Positions 43,961 through 55,435 of a stretch of DNA of 64,000 nt are shown here, piece by piece. This DNA is from Hordeum vulgare subsp. vulgare. Taxonomy: Eukaryota; Streptophyta; Magnoliopsida; Poales; Poaceae. Below the pieces are notes generated by a model, which ran no database searches, was not told where the DNA came from, and was given only the letters and a program-made list of their open reading frames with translations. The stretch covers positions 559,570,176 through 559,634,175 of the forward strand of contig NC_058521.1 of NCBI RefSeq assembly GCF_904849725.1. The letters are read 5' to 3'. The stretch's first letter is position 1. Each line of letters begins with the position of its first letter. The position numbers and the translations under genes were made by a program.

Positions 43961-45130
43961 GATGATGATGGTGATAAGTCACTATTAAGAAAAGCTCGAC
44001 TTGTCGCAAAGATGATTCCGACAAGATCAAACAGTTGACTATGATGAGACTTTCTTACTCGTAGCGATGCTAAAAGTCTGTTAGAATTATGTTAGTAGTT
44101 GCTGCATTATTTATTAAATATTGCACATAGGATGTCAAAACATTGTTTCCTCGACGGTTTCCTTGAGCAAACATTGTATGTGATACAACCAGGAGGTTTT
44201 ATCGATCCTAAAGATACTAGCAAGTATGCAAGCTCCAGCGATCCTTCAATGGACTGGTGCAAGCATCTCGGAGTTGGAATATACACTTTGATGAGATGAT
44301 CAAAGATTTTGGGTTTGTACAAGGTTTATGAGAAACTTGTATTTCCAAAGAAGTGAGTGGGAGCACTATAGAATTTCTGATAAGTATATGTGGTTGACAT
44401 ATTGTGGATCAGAAGTAATATAGAATTTCTGTAAAGCATACAAGGTTGTTTGAAAGGAGTTTTCAAAGGAATACCTGGATTGCGCTGCTTGAACGTTGAG
44501 CATCAAAGATCTATGAAGATAGATCGAAAGCGCTTAATAGAAGTTTCAACAAGATGCATGCCTTGACAAGTTTTTGAAGGAGTTCAAAATAGATCAGCAA
44601 AGAAGGAGTTCTTGGTTGCGTTGTGAGGTGTGAATTTGAATAAGACTCAAAACCCGACCACGGCAAAATAAAGAGAATAGACGAGGGTCGTCTTCTATGC
44701 CTTAGGCGTAGACTCTAAAGTATGCCATGCTAAGTACCGCACCTGATGTGTGCCTTGCAGCAAGTCTGTTGAGAGGTACAGAGAGTGATCCATGATTGAA
44801 TCACTAGCAGTGGTCAAAATTTATCCTTAGTAACTGATGGACTAAGGAATTTTTCTCGATTATGGAGGTGGTTAAAGAGTTCGTCGTAAAGGGTTACGTC
44901 GATGCAAGCTTTGACACTAATCCGAATAACTATGAGTAGTGAAACGGATTCATATAGTAGAGTAGATATTTGGAGTATTTCCGAATAGCACATAGTAGTA
45001 GCATCTATAAGATGACATAAAGATTTGTAAAGAACACACGGATCTGAAAGTTTCAGAACCGTTGACTAAAACCTCTCTCACGAGCAAAACGTGATCAGAC
45101 CCCATAACTATATGGCTGTTGGATTCGTTG
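43961..45130 (+). pseudogene. B RT-RNase H remnant
   Basis: Corresponds to D 54089-55440: traces of the RT start, the YVDD region (around 44380-44410, degraded) and the RNase H end. No usable frame. Confidence 0.68.
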
Positions 45131-45171
45131 GAATCACATGGTGATGTGAACTAGATTATTGACTCTAGTGC

Positions 45172-45182
45172 AAGTGGGAGAC
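45172..45182 (+). other. B polypurine tract
   Basis: AAGTGGGAGAC directly before the 3' LTR. Confidence 0.85.
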
Positions 45183-46996
45183 TGTTGGAAATATGCCCTA
45201 GAGGCAATAATAAATTAGTTATTATTATATTTCTTAGTTCATGATAAACGTTTATTATCCATGCTATAATTGTATTGATTGGAAACACAATACTTGTGTG
45301 GATACATAGACAAAACACTGTCCCTAGTAAGCCTCTAGTTGACTAGCTCGTTGATCAAAGATGGTCAAGGTTTCCTGACCATAGGCAAGTGTTGTCACTT
45401 GATAACGGGATCACATCATTAGCAGAATCATGTGATGGACTAGACCCAAACTAATAGACGTAGCATATTGATCGTGTCATTTTGTTGCTATTGTTTTCTG
45501 CGTGTCAAGTATTTGTTGCTATGACCATGAGATCATATAACTCACTGACACCGGAGGAATGCTTTGTGTGTATCAAACGTCGCAACGTAACTGGGTGACT
45601 ATAAAGATGCTCTACAGGTATCTCCGAAGGTGTTTGTTGAGTTAGTATGGATCGAGACTGGGATTTGTCACTCCGTGTGACGGAGAGGTATCTCGGGGCC
45701 CACTCGGTAATACAACATCACACACAAGCCTTGCAAGCAATGTGACTTAGTGTAAGTTGCGGGATCTTGTATTACAGAACGAGTAAAGAGACTTGCCGGT
45801 AAACGAGATTGAAATAGGTATGCAGATACTGACGATCGAATCTCGGGCAAGTAACATACTGAAGGACAAAGGGAATGACATACGGGATTATATGAATCCT
45901 TGGCACTGAGGTTCAAACGATAAGATCTTCGTAGAATATGTAGGATCCAATATGGGCATCCAGGTCCCGCTATTGGATATTGACCGAGGAGTCACTCGGG
46001 TCATGTCTACATAGTTCTCGAACCCGCAGGGTCTGCACACTTAAGGTTCGACGTTGTTTTATGCGTATTTGAGTTATATGGTTGGTTACCGAATGTTGTT
46101 AGGAATCCCGGATGAGATCTAGGACGTCACGAGGAGCTCCGGAATGGTCCGGAGGTAAAGATTGATATATAGGAAGTCCTGTTTTGGTCACCGGAAAAGT
46201 TTCGGGCTCATCGGTAGTGTACCGGGAGTGCCGGGAGGGGTGCCGGGGACCATCGGGAGGGGTGTCACGCCCCAAGGGGTCTCATGGGCTATGGGAAGAG
46301 ATAAACCAGCCCCTAGTGGGCTGGAATAAGTTCCCCCTAAGGCCCATAAGGTTTGAGAAGGAAAAAAACACAAGGTGGAAAGAGTTTCCAAGTGGGAAGG
46401 TGGAATCCTACTCCAAGTAGGATTGGAGTAGGACTCCTCCACCTCCAATTTCGGCCAAACCTTGACGGTTTGAGGCTGCCTCTTCCCTCCCCCCCCTCCT
46501 ATATATACTGAGGTATTAGGGCTGATTTGAGACAACTTTTTCCACGACAGCCCGACCACATACCTCCACGGTTTTTCCTCTAGATCGCGTTTCTGCGGAG
46601 CTCGGGCGGAGCCCTGCTGAGATTAGATCACCACCAACCTCCGAAGCGCCGTCACGCTGCCGGAGAACTCATCTACCTCTCCATCTCCCTTGCTGGATCA
46701 AGAAGGCCGAGATCATCGTCGAGCTGTACATGTGCTGAACGCGGAGGTGTCGTCCGTTCAGCACTAGACCGGAGCGGATCGTGGGACGGATCGCGGGACG
46801 GTTCGTGGGACGGTTCGCGGGGCGGATCGAGGGACGTGAGGACGTTCCACTACATCAACCGCATTTCTTAAACGCTTCTGCTGTGTGATCTACAAGGGTA
46901 TGTAGATCGGAAATCCCCTCTCGTAGATGGACATCACCATGATAGGTCTTCGTGCGCGTAGAATTTTTTTTGTTTCCCATGCGACGTTCCCCAACA
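45183..46996 (+). repeat. B 3' LTR, 1814 bp
   Basis: Starts TGTTGGAAATATGCCCTAG and ends GACGTTCCCCAACA. Confidence 0.93.
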
Positions 46997-47001
46997 CCAT
47001 C
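46997..47001. repeat. B target-site duplication, right
   Basis: CCATC, partner of 38393-38397. Confidence 0.92.
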
Positions 47002-47110
47002 TGCATGGAGTTTCTTCATGCATTTATACCAATAGGTATGGTTTGCATGTCTCAAACGTTTCAAAAATGAGTGAGTACAAGGATCCATCAGCATGGAGCT
47101 TCTTCATGCA
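47002..47110 (-). repeat. Second copy of a ~90-bp tandem duplication in A at the B insertion site
   Basis: GGTATGGTTTGCATGTCTCAA..GGATCCATCAGCATGGAGCTTC (47036-47105) repeats 38341-38397 plus 47002-47034, so B landed in the first of two tandem copies. Confidence 0.65.
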
Positions 47111-48415
47111 TTTTACACCAACATGACTCAAGTGGCAGTGCCACAACTAAGTGGTACTATCATTACTACTTTGTATCTTTTGGCATCAATATTATGAACA
47201 TGTGTAGCACTACGATCGAGATTCAATAAACCATTGAAGGTAATTATTCAAGCAAATAGAATAACCATTATTCTGTTTAAATGAATAATCGTATTGCAGT
47301 AAACACGATCCAATCATGTTCATGCTCAACGCAAACACCAAATAACAATTATTTAGGTTTAACACCAATCCCGAAGGTAGATGGAGCGTGCAATGTTTGA
47401 TCACATCAACCTTAGAATTACTTCCAACACACATTGTCACCTCACCCTTGCTAGTATCCTTTTAATCCGTAGCTACAATTTCGAGTTACTAACAATTAGC
47501 AACTGAACCGGTATCTAATACCCTGGTGCTACTAAGAATACTAGTAAGGTACACATCAATATGAGGTATATCCAATATACTTTTGTCAATTTTGCCAGCC
47601 TTCTTATCTACCAAGTATCTAGGGTAGTTCCGTCTCAGTGACCATTTCCCTCATAACAGAAGCACTTAGTCTCGGGTTTGGGTTCAACCCTAGGTTTCTT
47701 CACTAGAGCAACAACTGTTTTGCCGTCTCATAAAGTATCCCTTCTTACCCTTGCCCTTTCTTGAAACTAGTGGTTTTACTAACCATCAACAATTGATGCT
47801 CCTACTTGATTTCTACTATCGCAGTGTCAAACATTGCGAATATCTCAAGGACCATCATATGTATCCTTGATATGTTATAGTTCATCACAAAGCTCTAGTA
47901 GCTTGGTGACAGTGACCTTGGAGAACCATCACTATCTCATCTGGAAGATCAACTCCCATTCGATTAAAGTGATTATAGCACTCACACAATTTGAGCACAT
48001 GCTCAACGATTGAGCTTTTCTCCTTTTACTTTGTAGACAAAGAATATTGTCGGAGATCTCATACCTCTTAACAAGGCACGAGCATGAAATCCCAATTTCA
48101 TCTCTTGGAACATCTCATATATTCCGTGACGTTTCAAAACGTCTTCGACGCCCCAATTCTAAGTCGTTAAGCATTACACACTAAACTATCACGTAGTCAT
48201 CAAAAACGTGTATGTCAGATGTTCGCAACATCCACAGACGATGCTTGAGGTGTAGTACACCGAGCGGTGCATTAAGGACATAAGCCTTCTGCGCAGCAAT
48301 GAGGACAATCCTCAGTTTACGAACTCAGTCCGCAAAATTGCTACTATCATCTTTCAACTAAATTTTCTCTAGGAACATATAAAAACAGTAGAGCTACAGC
48401 GCAAGCTACAAATTA

Positions 48416-49649
48416 ATTTGCAAAGACCTTTTGACTATGTTCATGATAATTAGTTCAATTAATCATATTACTTAAGAACTCCCACTCAAATAGACATTCC
48501 CCTAGTCATTCGAGTGGCGCATGATCCAAATCCACTAACTCAAGTCCGATCATCACGTGAGTTGAGTATAGTTTCAGTGCTGAACATATCCATGTTGATC
48601 ATATCAAATATATGATTCATGCTCGACCTTTCGGTCTCTTGTGTTCCGAGGCCATGTCTGTACATGCTAGGCTCGTCAAGTTTAACCTGAGTGTTCCGCG
48701 TGTGCAACTGTTTTGGACCCGTTGTATGTGAACATTGAGTCTATCACACCCGATCGTCACGTGGTGTCTCGAAACGACGAACTGTCGCAATGGTGCAAAG
48801 TCGGGGAGAACACAATTTTATATTTAAATTTTAGTGAGGGACCACCTTATAATGCTACCGTCGTTCTAAGCAAGATAAGGTGCATAAAAGGATTAACATC
48901 ACATGCAATTCTTAAGTGACATGATATGGCCATGATCTTGCACTTCTTGATCTCCATCACCAAAGCACCGTCATGATCTTCATCGTCGCCGGCACCACTC
49001 CATGATCTCCATCATCGTGCCGCCATCGAGGTTGTCGTGCTATCTATGCTATTACTACTAAAGCTACAACCTAGCAATATAGTAAACGCATCTGCAAGCA
49101 CAAACGTTAGTTTAAAGAAAACCCTATGGCTCCTGTCGGTTGTCGTAGCATCGATGTGCAAGTCGATATTTAACTATCACAACATGATCATATCATACAT
49201 CCAATATATCATATCATGTCTTTGGCCATATCACATCACATGCATACCCTGCAAAAACAAGTTAGACGTCCTCTAATTTGTTGTTGCATGTTTTACGTGG
49301 CTGCTATGGGTATCTAGTATGATCGCATCTTACTTACGCAAAGAAACAACGTTGATATGGAAATTGCTACTTAACCTTCTCCAAGGACTGCCTCGGTCAA
49401 ATCCGATTCAACTAAAGTTTAAGAAACAGACACCCGCCAGTCATCTTTATGCAACAAGTTGCATGTTAGTCGATGAAACCGGTCTCTCGTAAGCGTACGA
49501 GTAAGGTTGGTCCGGGCCGTTTCAATCCAACAATACCGCCGAATCAAGAAAAGAGTAAGGAGTGCAGCAAATTGAACATCATCTCCCACAAAATCGTTTG
49601 TGTTCTACTCGAGATATCATCTACGCATGATCATAGATCATGATGCCAT
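48416..49649 (-). other. A untranslated leader and primer site
   Basis: Leader similar to those of B and D. The primer site TGGCATCATGATC lies next to the LTR at about 49636-49648 (minus). Confidence 0.6.
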
Positions 49650-51217
49650 TGTTGGGGAACGTTGCATGGGAAACAAAAAAATTCCTATGCACATGCAATA
49701 CCTATCCATGGTGATGATCATCTACAAGAGGGGAGTGTGAATCTACCTACCCTTGTAGATCGCTAAGCGGAAGCGTATATAACATGGTTGATGTAGTGGA
49801 ACATCTTCGCGATCCAAATCGCAGCCCGTCCCGCGATCTCATCACGATCCGTCCTGCGATCCCATCACGATCCATCCCAATCTAGTGGCGAACGGACGAC
49901 ACCTCCGCGTTCAGCACACGTACAACTCGATGACGATCTCCGCCTTCTTGATCTAGCAAGAGGGGCGGAGAAGTGGATGAGTTCTCCGGCAGCGTGACGG
50001 CGTGCCGGTGATGGTGGCGATCTATTCCTGCAGGGCTTCGCCTAAGCACCGCAGAAATCCGATCTAGAGGAAGAACTATGATCTAGAGGAGAGGGCAGCA
50101 CGTGGCAAAGTTGTGTCTCAAAAAGCCCTAAACATCCAGTATATAAAGGAGGAGGGAGGGGCATCCTTGCGCCACATGGGAGGAGCCCTTGGGTCGGCCG
50201 AAGTGGAGGAGGGAGGAGTCCTCCTCCAACTCCACATGTATTAGGACTCCTTCCTTAATTTCCCACCTCGTGATGTCCGGGATCTCATCCGGGACTTCGA
50301 ACAAAACTTCGGTCACCAACACATATAACTCAACTATACCGAAACGCCACCGAACCTTAAGTGTGCTGACCTTGCGGGTTCGAGAACTATGCAGACATGA
50401 CCCGAGATACTCTTTGGTCAATAACCAACAGCGGGACCTGGATGTCCATATTGGCTCCTACATATTCTACGAAGATCTCTATCGGTTGAACCTCTGTGTC
50501 AAGGATTCATATAACCCCGTATACTATTCCCTTTCTCCTTGGGTATGTTACTTTCCCGAGATTCGATCGTCGGCATCTCCATACCTAGTTCAATCTGGTT
50601 ACTGGCAAGTCTCTTTACTCGTTCCGTAATACAATATCCCGTAACTAACTCCTTAGTTACATTGCTTGCAAGGCTTATTGTGATGTTGTATTACCGAGTT
50701 GGCCCTGAGATACCTCTCTGTCACATAGAGTGACAAATCCCAATCTTGACCCATGCCAACCCAACAGACACCTTCGGAGATACCTGTATAGCACCTTTAT
50801 AGTCACCCAGTTACATTGCGATGTTTGATACACACAAGGTATTCCTCCGGTGTCCGGGAGTTGCATGATCTCATGGTCATAGGAACAGGTACATTGACAT
50901 GTAGAAAACAGAAGCAATAAACTGACACGATCATATGCTACGTTCATAGTTTGGGTCTTGTTCATCACATCATTCTCCTAATGATGTGATCCCGTCATCA
51001 AGTGACAACACTTGTCTATGGCCAGGAAACCTTGACCATCTTTGACCAACGAGCTAGTCAACTAGAGGCTCACTAGGGACAGTGTGTTGTCTATGTATCC
51101 ACACATGTATTTGAGTTTCCAATCAATACAATTCTAGCATGGATAATGGACGATTATTATGAACAAGGAAATATAATAATAACCAATTTATTGTTGCCTC
51201 TAGGGCTATTGCCAACA
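49650..51217 (-). repeat. A 5' LTR, 1568 bp, internally deleted
   Basis: Plus strand TGTTGGGGAACGTTGCATGG to ..GCTATTGCCAACA. Against the 3' LTR about 240 bases are missing at 50266-50272, where the A 3' LTR runs from about 34841 to 35083; a 4-base CCTC microhomology sits at the junction. Confidence 0.85.
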
Positions 51218-51628
51218 ACTATCGTCCCTAAGCGGTAATACCGCTCAGCTAGCGGTACTACCGCTAGCGAGTGGTACTACCGCTCAGCTAGAGCGGTACT
51301 ACCGCTGGACCCTTTGCAAATGCAAGGATATACCAAGCGGGTGCTCCATTGCCGCAAAGAGAAGGTGGTGGAAAGAAAATGTGCGTGTGTGTGAGTTGAT
51401 TCCACCAAAACCTTTCCGACGCAGACCCCCTCTTGATAGTACGGCTTTCCTACTACTCAACACTACCAAAGAGAACCGTAGGAAACACCGTGCTCCAACA
51501 ACACCGAGGGGCGACGAATCATCTTGTGCCATGTGATGTATTATCTTAAATGCTCAATGCGCACGATTAGTCCGCAGAGGTGTTGTCATCAATCACCAAA
51601 ACTACTTAGAACAAGATATGCCCTAACA
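51218..51628 (-). repeat. H 3' LTR, proximal part
   Basis: Minus strand starts TGTTAGGGCATATCTTG at 51628. Further GCGGTACTACCGC palindromes lie at 51230-51305. The first five bases (ACTAT) are the A target duplication. Confidence 0.72.
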
Positions 51629-51645
51629 ATCTCCCCCTTTTTGGT
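51629..51645 (-). other. H polypurine tract
   Basis: Minus strand AAAAAGGGGGAGATTG directly before TGTTAGGGC. Confidence 0.75.
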
Positions 51646-51745
51646 GGATTGATGATAACACCAGATTTGCACAAAAATATATTAATGAAAACATAGACAT
51701 GTGAGCATAAATATAAAGGCACAAGATAAATGATCTCAGAGGCTA

Positions 51746-52095
51746 AGCATATAGAGAGACTTTAGAGATAATATAAGGATAGCATATAGAGAGACTTTAG
51801 AGATAATATAAGGATAGCATATGTCTCACACCATATGACGAAGAGTCTTCACACACATAATAAAATATTCAACAGACTTAAACCAACCAAGTTCAGTAAA
51901 GAAAGACTCAAACACGAACGAAAAACCAAAGGCAAATCTCGAACACTAGAGATAATATAAGGATAGCATATGTCTCATACCATATGAAGAAGAGTCTTCA
52001 CACACATAATACAATATCCAACAGACTTAAACCAACCAAGTTCAGTAAAGAAAGACTCAAACACGAACGAAAAACCAAAGGCAAATCTCGAACAC
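51746..52095. repeat. Tandem duplications of 35 bp and 149 bp in the H 3' region
   Basis: 51746-51780 and 51781-51815 are identical 35-mers. 51798-51946 and 51947-52095 form a 149-bp tandem repeat with about four or five mismatches. Confidence 0.88.
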
Positions 52096-52157
52096 TCTCT
52101 TCCCCTTTGGCACCAGTACACCAAAAAGGCAAAGAGGACGCGAATACAGGTGGTGGC

Positions 52158-52218
52158 TCAGTCAGCAGACACATCCGTAGCGTCCTCATCATCCTCATGT
52201 TGCTCCTCATGATCAGAC
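52158..52218 (-). pseudogene. H accessory ORF, C-terminal end
   Basis: Continues the accessory ORF frame across the D insertion, with an acidic tail (HEEQHEDDEDATD) ending at a TGA (52158-52160). See 61140-62540. Confidence 0.6.
52214..52218. repeat. D target-site duplication, left
   Basis: CAGAC, identical to 61140-61144. Confidence 0.92.
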
Positions 52219-54037
52219 TGTTGGGGAACGTCGCATGGGAAACAAAAAATTTCCTACGCGCACGAAGACCTATCATGGTGATGTCCATCTACGAGAGGGG
52301 ATGTGTGATCTACGTACCCTTGTAGACCGTACAACAGAAGTGTTAGTGAACGCGGTTGCTGTAGTGGAACGTCCTCACGTCCCTCGATCCGCCCCGCGTA
52401 CCGTCCCGCGATCAGTCCCACGATCTAGTGCCGAACGGACGGCACCTCCGCGTTCAGCACACGTATAGCTCGACGATGATCTCGGCCTTCTTGATCCAGC
52501 AAAAGAGACGGAGAGGTAGAAGAGTTCTCCGGCAGCGTGACGGCGCTCTGGAGGTTGGTGATGATCTTGTCTCAACAGGGCTCCGCCCGAGCTCCGTAAA
52601 AACACGATCTAGAGGAAAAACCGTGGAGGTATGTGGTCGGGTTGCCGTGGAAAAGTCGTCTCAAATCAGCCCTAAAACCTCCGTATATATAGGGGGAAGA
52701 GGGGGAGCCTTGCCTTGGGGTCCAAGGACCCCTAAGTGTCTCGGCCGAGCCAAGGGGGGAAGGTCTCCCCCTCCAAACCGAGTCCCACTTGGTTTGGAAG
52801 GTGGAGTCCTTCTTCCCTTTCCCACCTCCTCTTTTTTTTTCTTTTCTCTTTGATTTTCTTCCTATGGCGCATAGGGCCTTATTGGGCTGTCCCACCAGCC
52901 CACTAAGGGCTGGTGTGCCACCCCCAAGGCCTATGGGCTTCCCCGGGGTGGGTTGCCCCCCCGGTGAACTCCCGGAACCCGTTCGTCATTCCCGGTACAT
53001 TCCCGGTAACTCCGAAAACCTTCCGGTAATCAAATGAGGTCATCCTATATATCAATCTTCGTTTCCGGACAATTCCGGAAACCCTCGTGACGTCCGTCAT
53101 CTCATCCGGGACTCCGAACAACATTCGGTAACCAACCATATAACTCAAATACGCATAAAACAACGTCGAACCTTAAGTGTGCAGACCCTGCGGGTTCGAG
53201 AACTATGTAGACATGACCCGAGAGACTCCTCGGTCAATATCCAATAGCGGGACCTGGATGCCCATATTGGATCCAACATATTCTACGAAGATCTTATCAT
53301 TTGAACCTCAGTGCCAAGGATTCATATAATCCCGTATGTCATTCCCTTTGTCCTTCCGTATGTTACTTGCCCGAGATTCGCTCGTCAGTATCCGCATACC
53401 TATTTCAATCTCGTTTACCGGCAAGTCTCTTTACTCGTTCCGTAATACAAGATCCCGCAACTTACACTAAGTCACATTGCTTGCAAGGCTTGTGTGTGAT
53501 GTTGTATTACCGAATGGGCCCTGAGATACCTCTCCGTCACACGGAGTGACAAATCCCAGTCTTGATCCATACTAACTCAACGAACACCTTCGGAGATACC
53601 TGTAGAGCATCTTTATAGTCACCCAGTTACGTTGCGACGTTTGATACACACAAAGTATTCCTCCGGTGTTAGTGAGTTATATGATCTCATGGTCATAGGA
53701 ACAAATACTTGACACGCAGAAAACAGTAGCAACAAAATGACACGATCAACATGCTACGTCTATTAGTTTGGGTCTAGTCCATCACGTGATTCTCCTAATG
53801 ACATGATCCAGTTATCAAGCAACAACACCTTGTTCATAATCAGAAGACACTGTCTATCTTTGATCAACTGGCTAGCCAACTAGAGGCTTACTAGGGACAG
53901 TGTTTTGTCTATGTATCCACACATGTAAATGAGTCTTCATTCAATACAATTATAGCATGGATAATAAACGATTATGTTGATACAGGAATTATAATAATAA
54001 CTATATTTATTATTGCCTCTAGGGCATAATTCCAACA
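52219..54037 (-). repeat. D 3' LTR, 1819 bp
   Basis: Plus strand TGTTGGGGAACGTCGCATGG to ..GGGCATAATTCCAACA. Followed by the PPT GCAAGTGGGAGAC (minus, 54038-54050). Confidence 0.93.
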
Positions 54038-54050
54038 GTCTCCCACTTGC
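54038..54050 (-). other. D polypurine tract
   Basis: Minus strand GCAAGTGGGAGAC directly before TGTTGGAATTATGCCC. Confidence 0.85.
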
Positions 54051-54088
54051 ACTAGAGTCAATAATCTAGTCCTCAATCATCATGCGAA

Positions 54089-54823
54089 TTACATTGTAAA
54101 AAATCTAACAGCCATACAGTTCTGGTGTTGATCATGATTTGCCCGTGGAAGAGGTTTAGTCAGCGGGTCTGCTACATTCAGATCCGTGTGCACTTTGCAT
54201 ATATTTACATCCTCCCCTTCGACGTAGTCGCGGATGAGGTTGAAGCGTCATTTGATGTGTCTGGATTTCTTGTGAAACCGTGGTTCCTTTGCTAAGGCAG
54301 TGGCACCCGTGTTGTCACAGAACAAGGTTATTGGATTCAGTGTGCTTGGCACCACTCCAAGATCCGTCATGAATTGCTTCATCCAGACACCCTCCTTAGC
54401 CGCTTCCGAGGCAGCCATGTACTCCGCTTCACATGTAGAACCTGCTACGACGCTTTGCTTGGAACTGCACCAGCTTACCGCACCCCCATTAAGAATAAAT
54501 ACGTATCCGGTTTGCGACTTAGAGTCGTCCGGATCTCTATCAAAGCTTGCATTGACGTAACCTTTTACGGCGAGCTCTTCGTCACCTCCATACACGAGAA
54601 ACATCTCCTTAGTCCTTTTCAGGTACTTCAGGATATTCTTGACCGATGTCCAGTGATCCACTCCTGGATTACTCTGGAACCTACCTGCCATACTTATGGC
54701 CAGGCTAACGTCCGGTCTAGTGCACAACATTGCATACATGATAGAACCTATGGCTGAAGCATAGGGGACGGAGCGCATATGCTCTCTATCCTCATCAATT
54801 ACTGGGCACTGAGTCTTACTCAA
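54089..54823 (-). pseudogene. D RNase H
   Basis: Copia RNase H with YASAIGSIMYAMLCTRPD at the start, VKGYVNASFDRDPDDSKSQT in the middle and the conserved CEAEYMAASEAAKEGVWMK. The frame stops at a TGA (54248-54250) and then continues in the same frame to the natural end at 54089. The TGA is followed by CGC, so a CGA-to-TGA change is plausible. A TAA at 54833-54835 separates it from RT in the same frame. Confidence 0.88.
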
Positions 54824-54832
54824 TCTCGTACC

Positions 54833-55435
54833 TTATAAAATTGGCAAGAACCCTTTCTTGGACTGTTCCATTTTGAACCTCTTCAAAACTATATCAAGGT
54901 ATGTGCTTTGTGAAAGTCCTATCAGGCGTTTTGCTCTATCCCTGTAGATCTTAATGCCTAGAATGTAAGCAGCTTCTCCTAGGTCCTTCATAGAGAAACT
55001 TTTATTCAAGTAATCCTTTATGCTCGCCAAAAACACTACGTTGTTTCCAATCAGCAATATGTCATCCACATATAATATTAGAAACGCCACAGAGCTCCCA
55101 CTCACTTTCTTGTAAATACAAGATTCTCCAACCACTTGTATAAACCCAAATGCTTTGATCACCTCATCAAAGCGTTTGTTCCAACTCCGAGATGCTTGCA
55201 CCAGTCCATAAATGGATCGCTGGAGCTTGCACACCTTGTTAGCATTCTTAGGATCGACAAAACCTTCGGGTTGCATCATATATAATTCTTCCTTAAGGAA
55301 ACCGTTAAGGAACGCCGTTTTGACATCCATTTGCCAGATTTCATAATCGAAAAATGCAGCTATTGCTAACATGATTCTGACGGACTTAAGCATCGCTACG
55401 GGTGAGAATGTCTCATCGTAGTCAACTCCTTGAAC
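54833..55435 (-). pseudogene. D reverse transcriptase
   Basis: Copia RT with IWQMDVKTAFLNGFLKEELY near the N-terminus, the KLQRSIYGLVQASRSW motif and the catalytic YVDD in FLILYVDDILLIGNN, followed by MKDLGEAAYILGIKI. It is bounded by in-frame TAA codons at 55436-55438 and 54833-54835, so it is cut from integrase and RNase H but itself uninterrupted. Confidence 0.9.

Larger units (their letters stand above)
38398..46996 (+). mobile_element. B: BARE/Angela-like Copia element, young LTRs, dead coding region
   Basis: A complete 8599-bp plus-strand insertion with a perfect 5-bp target duplication CCATC. LTRs 38398-40210 and 45183-46996 differ at about 8 positions over the first ~450 bases. It has a primer-binding site and polypurine tract of BARE type. 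The 4.97-kb internal region has the Copia domain order but only short frames. It lies inside A in opposite orientation. Low LTR divergence with a ruined coding region means it was probably already dead when it moved. Confidence 0.92.
46997..48415 (-). pseudogene. A gag to integrase N-terminus remnants
   Basis: Minus strand: gag traces 48415-47880 without a start codon, a zinc-knuckle trace near 47660, then 47440-47210 (LPSGLVLNLNNCYLVFALSM), which ends at the same lesion as in B, and the integrase zinc region towards 47002. No long frame. Confidence 0.7.
34221..51217 (-). mobile_element. A: BARE/Angela-like Copia element, coding-dead, split by B
   Basis: LTRs at 34221-36032 (3') and 49650-51217 (5', with a ~240-bp deletion), internal parts 36033-38397 and 46997-49649 separated by B. 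The LTR start TATTGGAAATGTGCCC is one substitution from the BARE/Angela/WIS start in its first positions. Traces of gag, zinc-finger region, integrase, RT and RNase H follow in order on the minus strand, but no frame longer than about 110 codons survives. It is inserted in the LTR palindrome array of H. Confidence 0.85.

Noticed and set aside
52235..52853. Arginine/proline-rich open frames repeated at 59178-60009
   Set aside because: They fall inside the two LTRs of D and reflect LTR sequence.
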